28,650 nt of DNA from JBIOWF01 sp044868295 (GTDB lineage Bacteria > Actinomycetota > Actinomycetes > Streptosporangiales > Streptosporangiaceae), in contig JBIOWF010000198.1 of the NCBI GenBank assembly GCA_044868295.1, positions 1 through 28,650 on the forward strand, in the 5' to 3' direction. This document shows positions 14,834 through 22,898 of this stretch, in pieces. How positions within the stretch are numbered: the stretch's first letter is position 1; every line of letters starts with the position of its first letter. The translations under genes were made by a program, and so were the position numbers. The notes beneath the pieces were generated by a model. The model was not told the origin of the DNA and searched no databases. It saw only the letters and a program-made list of their open reading frames with translations.

Positions 14834-16072
14834 CTATTCGGTTCCGGCGACCTTGGCGAGGTAGGCCTCGGTCAGGGCGGGGTCGAGGAGCCATTCGGCG
14901 AAATCGTCGGGGGTGGAGAACGCGTTCGCGAACCGGTCGGCGACCGGCTGGAACCGGCCGGCCGCGCCGATGACCTGAAGCACGTGCGGCGGTGGTGGCG
15001 CGAGCATCGCGTTGGTCCAGCCGGTGCAGACGGCCACTTGCGACCAGTACGTCTCGAAGGCGGCCCGCATGAACTCGGCGTCGAACCGGCCGTCGTGGGC
15101 GGTGATCGCCTCCAGGTAGGCGGCTGCGCACCGAGCGGCGTTGTTGGAACCCTGCCCGGTGATGGGATCGTTGGCGACGACGACATCGGCCATGCCGAGC
15201 ACCGTCCCGCCGGAGGGCAGCGTCGCCACGGGGTGGCGGACCACCGGGGTGAACCTGCCCGCGAGCGTGCCGTTCGCGTCGGTGAGCTCCACTTCGGCGC
15301 AGCGCTCGTACTCCCAGGGAGCGAACTGGCGCATCAGCTCCAGGGTGAGGTCCAGGTGGCCCTGCGGGTCACGCGCGAGCCCGCCGAACACGTCCAGCGG
15401 ACCTCCGGGGAGGCCCTCCCAGAACAGGATGTCGCAGTTCCCGCTGGTGGTGTAGGCGGGAATGACGATCAGCTCTCCGACGCCGGGCACCAGGTCGAGC
15501 CGGACCGCGTTCAGCTCCGGATGCTCGGCGCGCGGCCCGAGACCGTGGACGTAGGCGATGGCCAGCGAGCGCTGCGGGGTGGTGTACGGCGATCGCGTCT
15601 CGTCCCGGTCGAACAACGCGGCGATCTCCGCCTTGCCGGCGGCGACCACGGTCAGGTCGAAGAATCCCGTGAGATGGTCGAGATCTGAGACGGTGACCGC
15701 GCTGATCACGACCTTGCCGCCGCGCTCCTCGAACAGCTCCAGCCACGCGGCCATCTTCACCCGCTGATCGATCGACTGGGCGTACTCGTCGAACCGGCCG
15801 AGCCAGTCGATCGCGCGGCCGCCGCCGGGCGCCGGCACCGACACGCCGAGCCCGTCGATCCGGTGGCCGCTGCCCGCCCACAGATCCAATCCGACGGCCC
15901 GCTCCAGGCCCAGGGCATGACCGAACATGCACTGGGTCGACATCACCTTGCCGCCGCGAATCTCGTCGGCCGTACGCGCCGACATCACCGTCACGTCATG
16001 GCCTCGGTCCAGCAGGCCCAGCGCGAGCTGCAACCCGGACTGGCCGGAGCCGACAATCAAGATCTTTGGCAT
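14834..16072 (-). CDS. StyA-type FAD-dependent monooxygenase
   Basis: 412 residues of the styrene/indole monooxygenase (StyA) family, group E flavoprotein oxygenases that use FADH2 supplied by a separate reductase for epoxidation or indole oxidation. The N-terminal FAD site is KILIVGSGQSGLQLALGLLD; further family features are MSTQCMFG, FDLTVVAAGK and GMADVVVANDPITGQGSNNA (flavin ribityl/pyrophosphate region). No StyB-type reductase is in the window. A GTG three codons upstream (16081) is possible, but GAGTGAG before the ATG at 16072 favours the latter. The start is preceded by three CTAAGAGG-like repeats, and a LAL regulator gene lies immediately upstream on the same strand, so regulated expression is likely. 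Confidence 0.87.
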   Translation of the reverse strand: MPKILIVGSGQSGLQLALGLLDRGHDVTVMSARTADEIRGGKVMSTQCMFGHALGLERAVGLDLWAGSGHRIDGLGVSVPAPGGGRAIDWLGRFDEYAQSIDQRVKMAAWLELFEERGGKVVISAVTVSDLDHLTGFFDLTVVAAGKAEIAALFDRDETRSPYTTPQRSLAIAYVHGLGPRAEHPELNAVRLDLVPGVGELIVIPAYTTSGNCDILFWEGLPGGPLDVFGGLARDPQGHLDLTLELMRQFAPWEYERCAEVELTDANGTLAGRFTPVVRHPVATLPSGGTVLGMADVVVANDPITGQGSNNAARCAAAYLEAITAHDGRFDAEFMRAAFETYWSQVAVCTGWTNAMLAPPPPHVLQVIGAAGRFQPVADRFANAFSTPDDFAEWLLDPALTEAYLAKVAGTE

Positions 16073-16080
16073 GTGTCTCA

Positions 16081-16134
16081 CTCTAAGCGGGATCTCTGGA
16101 GGCGGAGTCCCTAAGAGGGACGGTCTCTAAGAGG
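16081..16134 (-). promoter_or_regulatory. operator-like repeat array before the monooxygenase
   Basis: Three related decamers occur at 16081-16090 (CTCTAAGCGG), 16109-16118 (CCCTAAGAGG) and 16125-16134 (CTCTAAGAGG). The middle one lies in a perfect palindrome, GTCCCT-AAG-AGGGAC (16107-16121). The array is 9-62 bases upstream of the start codon and looks like a multi-site operator. Confidence 0.5.
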
Positions 16135-16217
16135 ACTGGCCGACGAACGTGGACAGGGCGTGCTTGGTCAGATCCCGTAGCACGAGTCGCACGCCGGTCC
16201 GAGGCCGGGTAGGGGAG

Positions 16218-18977
16218 TCAAGGGTGCAGGCCCTTCTCCACGGTGAGGCGGGTCAGCTGCACGCGTGAGCCGATGCCGAGCTTGCGGAAGATCTGCCGCA
16301 GGTGGAACGCCACCGTGTGCACGCTGATGAACATCTGGTTGGCCACCTGCTGGTTCGTCCAGCCCTGGGCGACGAGCAGGGACACCGTGTTCTCGGTCTC
16401 GGTGAGGCTCTCCCAGCCGGTGGCCGGCCGGTCCGCGTAGGACCAGTGGCGGTGCCGTACGCCCGCCCGCCGCAGCCTCCGGCGCACCCGCGCCGCGTCC
16501 CGCGTGGCGCCCGTCCTCTCGTAGCCGGCGAGCGCGCGGTCCAGAGCGGCGATGCCCGCCTCATGGTCGCCGGTTCGGCGGAGGGCGACACCGAAGTCCT
16601 CCTCCGCGGACGCGCGGGACCAGGTATCGGATCCCTCGGCGGCGGCCAGGCCGAGCTTGGCCGGGTCGCCGTCGAGCAGGCCGCGCGCGTGCGCGGCGGC
16701 GGCCACGACCGCCGGGAAGCCGGGATTGCTCCCGGCCAGATCCTCCGCCACGGCCACCACCCGTTCCGCCAGCGGCCGGTCGCCCACGTCGAGGGCCAGC
16801 CGGGCGAGCCACGCGCCCGCCGCCGGTTCCCCGATGAGGACCCAGCGGTGTTCGCCGAGCCCGGAATAGATGCTCTCGACCAGTTTCATGGCGCTCTGGG
16901 GGCCGTCGCGGGCCTCGGCCACCTGCGCCGCGACCATGGTGGCCCGGGTGCGGGCGTAGGTCGCCGCGTGGTGCGACCCGTGGGCGTGCTCCCCTTCCAT
17001 CTGGAGGGCCGCCGTCCGCAGGTCGCCGCGGCGCAGCGCGACCATGGCCAGGACGTACGCGGCGAGTGGGCTGAACAGGTGTGTTCCCAGCGAGTCGGCC
17101 AGCCGGAGACCCACCTCGGCCTCGGCGACGGCGTCGTCGAGCCGCCCCCGGGCGAGCTCCACACGCGCCCGCAGGACGGAGTGGCTCGCGGCCCACGCCG
17201 AGTGGGCGGGGGACTCCGCCTCGTCACGCGCCGTGTCCAGCACGGCGCGCGCCTCGTCGAGCCGGTTGACGTCGGCGAGCATCGCCGCGAGCGTGAAACG
17301 CGGATGGGTCCGGCGGGCCGCGGCCGAGCCGGCCTCGGCCAGCTCCACCGCCTCGCGCGCGAGCCGGAGCGCCTCCGCCAGTCGCCCGGAGTCCCACGTG
17401 ATCACGGCGAGGGCGACCCTGGCCTCGACCACCACGGCGTCCCCGTGTCCGTCGGCACCCTTCAGGATCGCCGCGGCCCGCTCCGCGACGCGCTTGTCGT
17501 TCAGGCAGGTCAGTGCGTGGAGGTGGGCCAGCACCGCACGGTCACTCAGGTCGCGGGGCAGATTCGCCTCCGTCAGCGCCTTCTCCGCATGCACCAACGC
17601 CTCGTCCGCCCGGCCGCGTGTGTAGAGGACGTCCGAGAGGGCGCACCGGAGCCGGGCGGCGGCGAGGGCGGACGGTGGCCGGTCGAGCGCCTCCCGGACC
17701 AGCCGGTCGGCGTCGTCGAGCCGACCCGCCTCGATCATGGTCTCGATCGCGGTCATCGTGCGGGGGAACCGGTTCGGGTCCCGCACGTCGGTGAGTTCGA
17801 GCGCTCTGGCGGCCAGGTGCGCGGCGGTCTCCGGCGCCGAGGCGCGGGTCTCGGCCACCGCCAGGTCCAGGCCCCCCAGAGCCCGGGTGTCGCCGTGCCC
17901 GGTGCCCTGGAGCAGGTGCCCCGCAGCCCGTACGGCGGAGCCGCCACGGTCGAGCAGGAGCCCGCCGATCTGTCGGTGCAGGGCCTGCCGCAGCGGCACG
18001 GGGATCCCGGCGATCACGGCCCGCCGGACCAGTTCGTGCCGGAAGACGAGGGCGTCCGGGGCCGCGAGCAGCACACCGGCCGCCAGCGACTCCTCGATCG
18101 CGGGTAGCAGGCCGGCCGGGGGCACGCGCAGCAGTTCGGCGACGTCGTCGGGGGTGAAGGCCTGTCCCAGCACGGCAGCGGTCTCGATCAGCTGGTGCGC
18201 CTGCGGGCTCAGCCTGTCCAGGCGGTGCCGTACGACGGTCTGGATCCGGGTGGGGAGCTGCGCGGACACCAGCCCGGCCCGGCCGCCCGAGATGGTCAGC
18301 GCGCCCTCGTCGCGAAGGCCGGCGATGAGCTCCGTGACCAGGAAGGGGTTTCCGCCCGCGCCGGACACCAGCGCGAGCAGGTCGGGTTTCGGCTCCGCGC
18401 CGAGGAGGTCGCCCGCGACCAGCGCGACCGCGTCGTCGGGCAGGGGGCCGAGCTCCACTCTGACCGCTCCCTGTCGTTCCAGCAGCTCGAACAGCCGCTT
18501 GACCTCGGGGCTCCCGTTCGTCGTCTCCGCCGTCGACCGTGCCAGAACCCAGACGACGGGATAGGACGACAGCTGCCAGTGCAGGGTCCGCAGCGCCATC
18601 ACAGTGGCCAGGTCGGCCCAGTGGAGATCGTCCAGGGTGACCAGCAGCGGTCCGGCGGCGAGGCGCTCCTCGACGCGGTCCCGCAGCCGCTCCACGAGCA
18701 CCATCCGCCCGTCGAGACCGGTGAGGCTTCTCGCCTGGCACGGCGCTTCGTCGAGCGCCATGAGCAGCGGCGCCAGCGGGGTGAGCCGGCCGAACTCGTC
18801 GGCCTTGCCCAACGCGAGGGAGAAGCCGAGCGCGGACGCCGCGGCGGCGGCCTGGGTCAGCAGCCGGCTCTTGCCCATTCCCGGCTCGCCGTCGACGAGC
18901 AGGGTGCCGCTCCGCCCGGCCTCGGCCGACTTCAGCAGGTCGAGTATGGTGCGCCATTCACGTTCGCGTCCGTGCAT
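16218..18977 (-). CDS. LAL-type LuxR transcriptional regulator
   Basis: 919-residue regulator with an N-terminal AAA/NACHT-like ATPase, a long helical repeat middle region and a C-terminal LuxR helix-turn-helix. Walker A is GEPGMGKS (residues 30-37), Walker B LLVTLDDLHWAD (111-122). Residues 350-830 are Ala/Leu/Arg-rich helical repeats of TPR type. The DNA-binding domain occupies about the last 60 residues (LTETENTVSLLVAQGWTNQQ, then FISVHTVAFHLRQIFRKLGI). Such proteins usually sense small ligands and activate nearby metabolic genes. Candidate targets are the downstream StyA-type monooxygenase and the divergent chaperone operon (inference). AGGAGGTGGG precedes the ATG, partly inside a small hairpin. 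Confidence 0.92.
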   Translation of the reverse strand: MHGREREWRTILDLLKSAEAGRSGTLLVDGEPGMGKSRLLTQAAAAASALGFSLALGKADEFGRLTPLAPLLMALDEAPCQARSLTGLDGRMVLVERLRDRVEERLAAGPLLVTLDDLHWADLATVMALRTLHWQLSSYPVVWVLARSTAETTNGSPEVKRLFELLERQGAVRVELGPLPDDAVALVAGDLLGAEPKPDLLALVSGAGGNPFLVTELIAGLRDEGALTISGGRAGLVSAQLPTRIQTVVRHRLDRLSPQAHQLIETAAVLGQAFTPDDVAELLRVPPAGLLPAIEESLAAGVLLAAPDALVFRHELVRRAVIAGIPVPLRQALHRQIGGLLLDRGGSAVRAAGHLLQGTGHGDTRALGGLDLAVAETRASAPETAAHLAARALELTDVRDPNRFPRTMTAIETMIEAGRLDDADRLVREALDRPPSALAAARLRCALSDVLYTRGRADEALVHAEKALTEANLPRDLSDRAVLAHLHALTCLNDKRVAERAAAILKGADGHGDAVVVEARVALAVITWDSGRLAEALRLAREAVELAEAGSAAARRTHPRFTLAAMLADVNRLDEARAVLDTARDEAESPAHSAWAASHSVLRARVELARGRLDDAVAEAEVGLRLADSLGTHLFSPLAAYVLAMVALRRGDLRTAALQMEGEHAHGSHHAATYARTRATMVAAQVAEARDGPQSAMKLVESIYSGLGEHRWVLIGEPAAGAWLARLALDVGDRPLAERVVAVAEDLAGSNPGFPAVVAAAAHARGLLDGDPAKLGLAAAEGSDTWSRASAEEDFGVALRRTGDHEAGIAALDRALAGYERTGATRDAARVRRRLRRAGVRHRHWSYADRPATGWESLTETENTVSLLVAQGWTNQQVANQMFISVHTVAFHLRQIFRKLGIGSRVQLTRLTVEKGLHP

Positions 18978-18979
18978 GT

Positions 18980-19003
18980 CCCACCTCCTGAAGTGGGGTT
19001 TTT
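18980..19003. promoter_or_regulatory. hairpin over the LAL gene ribosome binding site
   Basis: CCCAC (18980-18984) pairs with GTGGG (18993-18997). On the minus strand the loop and right arm hold the AGGAGG ribosome binding site, so folding could hinder translation. On the + strand the same hairpin is followed by TTTTT and resembles a short intrinsic terminator. The rest of the gap to dnaK shows no HspR-type or CIRCE operator. Confidence 0.4.
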
Positions 19004-19154
19004 AACCACTACCCGATCTGAGGATGTGGCTAACCATCGACCGGGCCAGGCTCGAAGAGGGGGTCAGCCACGGCTTCGGGGGTCCGCGTCGACACGGCCG
19101 ACGTGCCCGGAGCCGGTGAGCTGATCGCGAACTAGCGAGGGCAGGGGGCGCCTG

Positions 19155-21065
19155 ATGGCGAAGGCAGTGGGCATCGACCTGGGCACGACGAACTCCGTGA
19201 TCGCCGCGATGGAGGGAGGCCAGCCGACGGTGATCCCGAACGCCGAGGGATCGCGCACGACTCCCTCGGTGGTCGCCTTCACCGAGCAGGGCGAACGCCT
19301 TGTGGGCCAGCTCGCCCGGCGGCAGGCGATCCTGAACCCCAAGGGGACGATCTACTCGGCCAAGCGCTTCATCGGGCGCCGGTACGAGGAGGTGCAGAGC
19401 GAGCTCAAAGCGGTGTCGTTCGACGTGGTCGAGGGCCCGGGCGGTTCTGTGCGATTCCTGGTCCACGGCAAGCAGTACGCGCCTGAGGAGATCTCGGCGC
19501 TGGTGCTGCGCAAGCTCGTCGCCGACGCCGCGAAGTTCCTCGGCGAGAAGATCACGGAAGCCGTCATCACGGTGCCCGCCTACTTCAACGACGCCCAGCG
19601 GCAGGCCACCAAGGACGCCGGCAAGATCGCCGGCCTGGAAGTCCTGCGGATCATCAACGAGCCGACGGCGGCCGCGCTCGCGTACGGCCTGGACAAGAAG
19701 TCGAACGAGACCGTGCTCGTCTTCGACCTGGGCGGCGGGACGTTCGACGTCAGCATCCTCGACATCGGCGAAGGCGTCGTCGAGGTCCGCGCCACCTCCG
19801 GGGACGGGCACCTCGGCGGCGACGACTTCGACCGCCGGATCGTCGACCACCTGGCCGACGAGTTCCAGCGGCAGGAGGGCATCGACCTGCGGCGTGACCC
19901 GCAGGCGTTGCAGCGGCTGTTCGAGGCCGCGGAGAAGGCCAAGGTGGAGCTCTCCTCGGTCACGCAGACGACGGTCAGCCTGCCGTTCATCACCGCGGAC
20001 GCGAACGGCCCCAAGCACCTGAACGCCACGCTCATGCGCTCCACGTTCGAGCAGATCACCGCTGACCTGGTCGAGCGTTGCGTCGGGCCGGTGCGGCAGG
20101 CGATGGCGGACGCCAAGCTCACCGCGGACGACATCGACGAGGTCATCCTCGTCGGCGGCACGACCCGGATGCCGGCGGTGCAGAGCCTGGTGCGGCGGCT
20201 GACCGGAGGCAAGGAACCCAACATGACGGTCAACCCCGACGAGGTGGTGGCCGTCGGCGCCGCGATCCAGGCCGGGATCATGAAGGGAGAGGTCAAGGAC
20301 GTCCTCCTGCTCGACGTCACACCACTGTCGCTCGGCATCGAGACGCTGGGCGGCGTGATGACCAAGGTCATCGACCGGAACACGACGATTCCCGCCCGCC
20401 GGACCGAGACGTTCAGCACCGCCGAGGACAACCAGAGCGCCGTCGACGTCGTCGTCCTGCAAGGGGAGCGGGAACGGGCCGCCGACAACCGGACGCTGGG
20501 TCGCTTCCGGCTGGAGAACATCCGGCCCGCGCCGCGCGGCATGCCGCAGATCGAGGTCACCTACGACATCGACGCCAACGGCATCCTGAACGTGTCCGCG
20601 CGGGACAAGGACACGGGCGGCGAGCAGCGCATCACGATCAGCGAGAGCTCCAACCTGGACAAGTCCGAGGTGGAGCGGATGATCGCGGACGCCGAGCGGC
20701 ACCGTAGCGAGGACGCCCGGCTGAGGGAGCAGATCGACGCCAGAAACGAGCTCGACTCGATCGCGTACCAGGTGGAACGCCGGCTGGGTGAGCTCGGGGA
20801 CACCGTGGCCGTGCACGACAAGGCGCGGGGCGAAACGCTGATCGCCGACGCCCGCCAGGCGATCAGGGAAGAGGCGCCCATCGACCGCCTGCGCTCGCTC
20901 ACCGCGGAGCTGCAGCAGGTCTACCACGGTCTCGCGGCGGCCAAGTACGCGTCCTCAGGACAAGAAGGCCCTGCCGCCACGTCCACCCAGGGAGACCCGC
21001 GCACACCCAAGCAGCCCCCAGGGGACGACGATGTCATCGACGCCGAATTCACAACCTCCGACTGA
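19155..21065 (+). CDS. dnaK: Hsp70 chaperone DnaK (accessory operon copy)
   Basis: ATP-driven folding chaperone that works with GrpE and a J-protein. 636 residues. Nucleotide-binding motifs: GIDLGTTNS (6-14), INEPTAAALAYG, DLGGGTFDVSIL (191-202) and VILVGGTTRMPAV. The interdomain linker is KDVLLLDVTPLSLGIETLGG, followed by the beta substrate-binding domain and helical lid. The C-terminus ends DDDVIDAEFTTSD, so the DAEF-like tail that docks partners is kept. It heads a five-gene operon including a zinc-finger-less J-protein, CbpM and ClpB; actinomycetes usually place the main copy with hspR, so this is probably a second copy. No HAIR or CIRCE element is visible upstream. The 3' end overlaps grpE by 35 bases. 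Confidence 0.96.
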   Translation: MAKAVGIDLGTTNSVIAAMEGGQPTVIPNAEGSRTTPSVVAFTEQGERLVGQLARRQAILNPKGTIYSAKRFIGRRYEEVQSELKAVSFDVVEGPGGSVRFLVHGKQYAPEEISALVLRKLVADAAKFLGEKITEAVITVPAYFNDAQRQATKDAGKIAGLEVLRIINEPTAAALAYGLDKKSNETVLVFDLGGGTFDVSILDIGEGVVEVRATSGDGHLGGDDFDRRIVDHLADEFQRQEGIDLRRDPQALQRLFEAAEKAKVELSSVTQTTVSLPFITADANGPKHLNATLMRSTFEQITADLVERCVGPVRQAMADAKLTADDIDEVILVGGTTRMPAVQSLVRRLTGGKEPNMTVNPDEVVAVGAAIQAGIMKGEVKDVLLLDVTPLSLGIETLGGVMTKVIDRNTTIPARRTETFSTAEDNQSAVDVVVLQGERERAADNRTLGRFRLENIRPAPRGMPQIEVTYDIDANGILNVSARDKDTGGEQRITISESSNLDKSEVERMIADAERHRSEDARLREQIDARNELDSIAYQVERRLGELGDTVAVHDKARGETLIADARQAIREEAPIDRLRSLTAELQQVYHGLAAAKYASSGQEGPAATSTQGDPRTPKQPPGDDDVIDAEFTTSD

Positions 21066-21645
21066 CCCGCCCGAGGTGGCTGAGCAGGTGGCCGACCTGG
21101 AGGGGCGGTGGCTGCGCGCGGTCGCGGAGCTCGACACCATGCGCAGGCGCATGGCCCAGGACGCGGAGCGGCAACGCGCCGAGGAACGGGCCAGAGTGGC
21201 CGCGGAGTGGCTGCCCGTGCTCGACAACCTGGAGTTGGCGCTCAAACACGCCGACGCCGAGTCCAACGCCGTCATCGAGGGCGTGCGAGCCGTACGGGAT
21301 CAGGCGATCGCCCTGCTCGGCCGGCTCGGCTTCCCGAGGTACGACGACGTCGGAGAGGAGTTCGACCCCGCCCGGCACGAAGCGGTCGCGGTCGTGCGGG
21401 ACGCCGACGCGCCGCCGGGGACGATCGTGGACGTCGTACGGCCCGGCTACGGGGACGACGAGCGGCAGCTTCGCCCCGCTTCCGTTGTCGTCGCCGCGAA
21501 GGCCGTCACCGAGGGCGACCGCGATGCCGCCACCAGAGATGCGGCCACCGAGGGCGACCGCGATGCCGCCAGAGGTGCCGCCAGGGGTGCGGCCACCGAG
21601 GCCTCCGACGGGCTCTCCGCCGGGACCTCCGACGGAGCCGAATGA
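21031..21645 (+). CDS. grpE: nucleotide exchange factor GrpE
   Basis: Releases ADP from DnaK. 204 residues, with a short N-terminus, a coiled-coil helix (about 15-55, LEGRWLRAVAELDTMRRRM), the dimer core VLDNLELALKHADAE, and the beta domain with FDPARHEAVAVV and GTIVDVVRPGYGDDERQLRPA. The C-terminal tail beyond about residue 155 is unusual: EGDRDAAT is duplicated with a 39-bp period (13 residues) and rich in Ala, Arg and Asp. It starts inside dnaK (35-base overlap) and its stop overlaps the start region of the J-protein gene, so the genes are translationally coupled. Confidence 0.93.
   Translation: MSSTPNSQPPTDPPEVAEQVADLEGRWLRAVAELDTMRRRMAQDAERQRAEERARVAAEWLPVLDNLELALKHADAESNAVIEGVRAVRDQAIALLGRLGFPRYDDVGEEFDPARHEAVAVVRDADAPPGTIVDVVRPGYGDDERQLRPASVVVAAKAVTEGDRDAATRDAATEGDRDAARGAARGAATEASDGLSAGTSDGAE
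21508..21571 (+). repeat. 39-bp in-frame tandem duplication in grpE
   Basis: A 25-base segment beginning ACCGAGGGCGACCGCGATGC occurs identically at 21508-21532 and 21547-21571, period 39 bases. A third partial copy (GCGGCCACCGAGG) is at 21589-21601. The identity at the DNA level points to recent slippage duplication in the disordered tail. Confidence 0.8.
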
Positions 21646-22601
21646 TGGCGGACGACTTCTACGAGGCGCTGGGCGTGCCGCGAACGGCCGGCCAGGAGGA
21701 GATCCAGCGGGCGTACCGCAAGCTGGCCCGCTCCTACCATCCGGACGTCAACAAGGACCCGGGCGCGGAGGACCGGTTCAAGGAGATCGCGGAAGCCTAC
21801 GCCGTGCTCTCCGATCCGGAGACCAGGAAGCGGTACGACGCCTTCGGGCCGGACTTCCGGCAGGTTCCCGAGGGCGTCGACCCCGAGACCTGGGCGCGAG
21901 CTCGCGCGGGGGCGGGCTCGCGCCGGGCCCGGCAGGAGTGGGACTTCGGCCCGGGCGCCTACGGCCCAGGTGGTCCAGGCGAATTCAGAACGGGCGACTT
22001 CAGAACGGGCGACTTCGAGGACCTCCTCGGCAACATCTTCGGCGGCGGCCGCGCCGGGCGCCGGTGGGGTCCCATGCCGGGCGCGGACCAGGAGGCCGAG
22101 CTCACGGTCACGGTGGAGGAGGCCTACCACGGTGGGCGCCGCTCGTTCACAGTCGGCGGCCGGACGATCGAGGTCACCATCCCGCCCGGCGTCACCGAGG
22201 GGCAGCGCATCAGACTGAGCGGCCAGGGGGGCCACGGCACCGAGGGCGGGAGCCCCGGCGATCTCTACCTCATCGTCCGGATCGCCCCCCATCCGCGCTA
22301 CCGGGTCGAGGGCCGCGACATCCACGTCGACCTGCCGCTCGCCCCGTGGGAGGCGGCGCTGGGCGCGACCGTCGCCATCGATACCCCGGGCGGCGAGGCG
22401 AAGGTCCGGGTCCCGCCGGGAACGTCGAGCGACCGCCGCCTCCGGCTCCGGGGGCGCGGCGTGCCCAACCCTCGCGGCAAGCCGGGGGATCTCTTCGCGC
22501 GAGCCCGGATCATGGTTCCGCCGACTCCTACTGACGCGGAGCGGCGGCTGTTCGAGCAGCTCAGTGCCGCCTCCACCTTCGATCCGAGGAGCGGGCGATG
22601 A
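21645..22601 (+). CDS. dnaJ: CbpA-like J-domain co-chaperone
   Basis: 318 residues. The J domain (1-68) carries His32-Pro-Asp34 in YHPDVNKDPGAEDRF, which stimulates DnaK ATPase. A Gly/Phe-rich linker follows, then two beta-barrel client-binding domains (TVEEAYHGGRRSF, IPPGVTEGQRIRLSGQG, APHPRYRVEGRDIHVDLPL). There is no CxxCxGxG zinc-finger region, so it is of the class B, CbpA type. Two starts are possible: ATG 21642 (overlapping the grpE stop as ATGA) and ATG 21645; GGAG at 21634-21637 is better spaced for the latter. FRTGD is duplicated in the linker. The stop overlaps the cbpM start. Confidence 0.94.
   Translation: MADDFYEALGVPRTAGQEEIQRAYRKLARSYHPDVNKDPGAEDRFKEIAEAYAVLSDPETRKRYDAFGPDFRQVPEGVDPETWARARAGAGSRRARQEWDFGPGAYGPGGPGEFRTGDFRTGDFEDLLGNIFGGGRAGRRWGPMPGADQEAELTVTVEEAYHGGRRSFTVGGRTIEVTIPPGVTEGQRIRLSGQGGHGTEGGSPGDLYLIVRIAPHPRYRVEGRDIHVDLPLAPWEAALGATVAIDTPGGEAKVRVPPGTSSDRRLRLRGRGVPNPRGKPGDLFARARIMVPPTPTDAERRLFEQLSAASTFDPRSGR
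21984..22013 (+). repeat. 15-bp exact tandem duplication in the J-protein linker
   Basis: TTCAGAACGGGCGAC occurs twice head to tail (21984-21998 and 21999-22013), giving FRTGDFRTGD in the flexible Gly/Phe-rich linker. The reading frame is kept. Confidence 0.85.
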
Positions 22602-22897
22602 CCTACGCACTGGTACGGCCGACGCGGCTGGACCTCGACTCGTTCGCCCGCGCGGCCGGGCTGCACCCGGAGGTGGTGCGCCGCCTGATCGTTCTCGGGC
22701 TGCTCGACGCGACGACGGACGCGGCGGGCAACCCGTCGCTCCCCGTCTCGCAACTCGCCGTCGTAGGCCGGATCCAGCGGCTGCGGGCCGGATTCTCGGT
22801 CAACTACGCCTCGCTCGGCCTGGTCATGGACCTGCTCGATCGCGTCGCCGAACTGGAGGCGGCCCTACGGACCCGTACACGTTCGACCGGAGGCTGA
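22598..22897 (+). CDS. cbpM: chaperone modulator CbpM, MerR-like fold
   Basis: 99 residues with a MerR-type winged helix (LDLDSFARAAGLHPEVVRRLIVLGLLDA) and a C-terminal helix ending in a short coiled coil (LVMDLLDRVAELEAALRTR). In E. coli CbpM binds the J domain of CbpA and inhibits it; the position directly after a CbpA-like gene supports that role. It lacks the extra features of the HspR repressor (no C-terminal hydrophobic tail, basic N-terminus absent), but an HspR-like DNA-binding role cannot be fully excluded. The ATG overlaps the J-protein stop (ATGA), and clpB starts one base after its stop. Confidence 0.85.
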   Translation: MTYALVRPTRLDLDSFARAAGLHPEVVRRLIVLGLLDATTDAAGNPSLPVSQLAVVGRIQRLRAGFSVNYASLGLVMDLLDRVAELEAALRTRTRSTGG

Positions 22898-22898
22898 C

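Noticed and set aside
13850..15688. Long + strand open frame across two minus-strand genes
   Set aside because: It runs through the antisense of the kinase, a terminator hairpin and the antisense of the monooxygenase, so it cannot be a real gene.
16302..18107. Long + strand open frame
   Set aside because: Antisense of the LAL regulator; no domain visible and biased towards Arg, Gly and Val.
18978..19154. HspR (HAIR) or CIRCE operator upstream of dnaK
   Set aside because: I searched by eye for CTTGAGT-n7-ACTCAAG and the CIRCE repeat and found no acceptable match.
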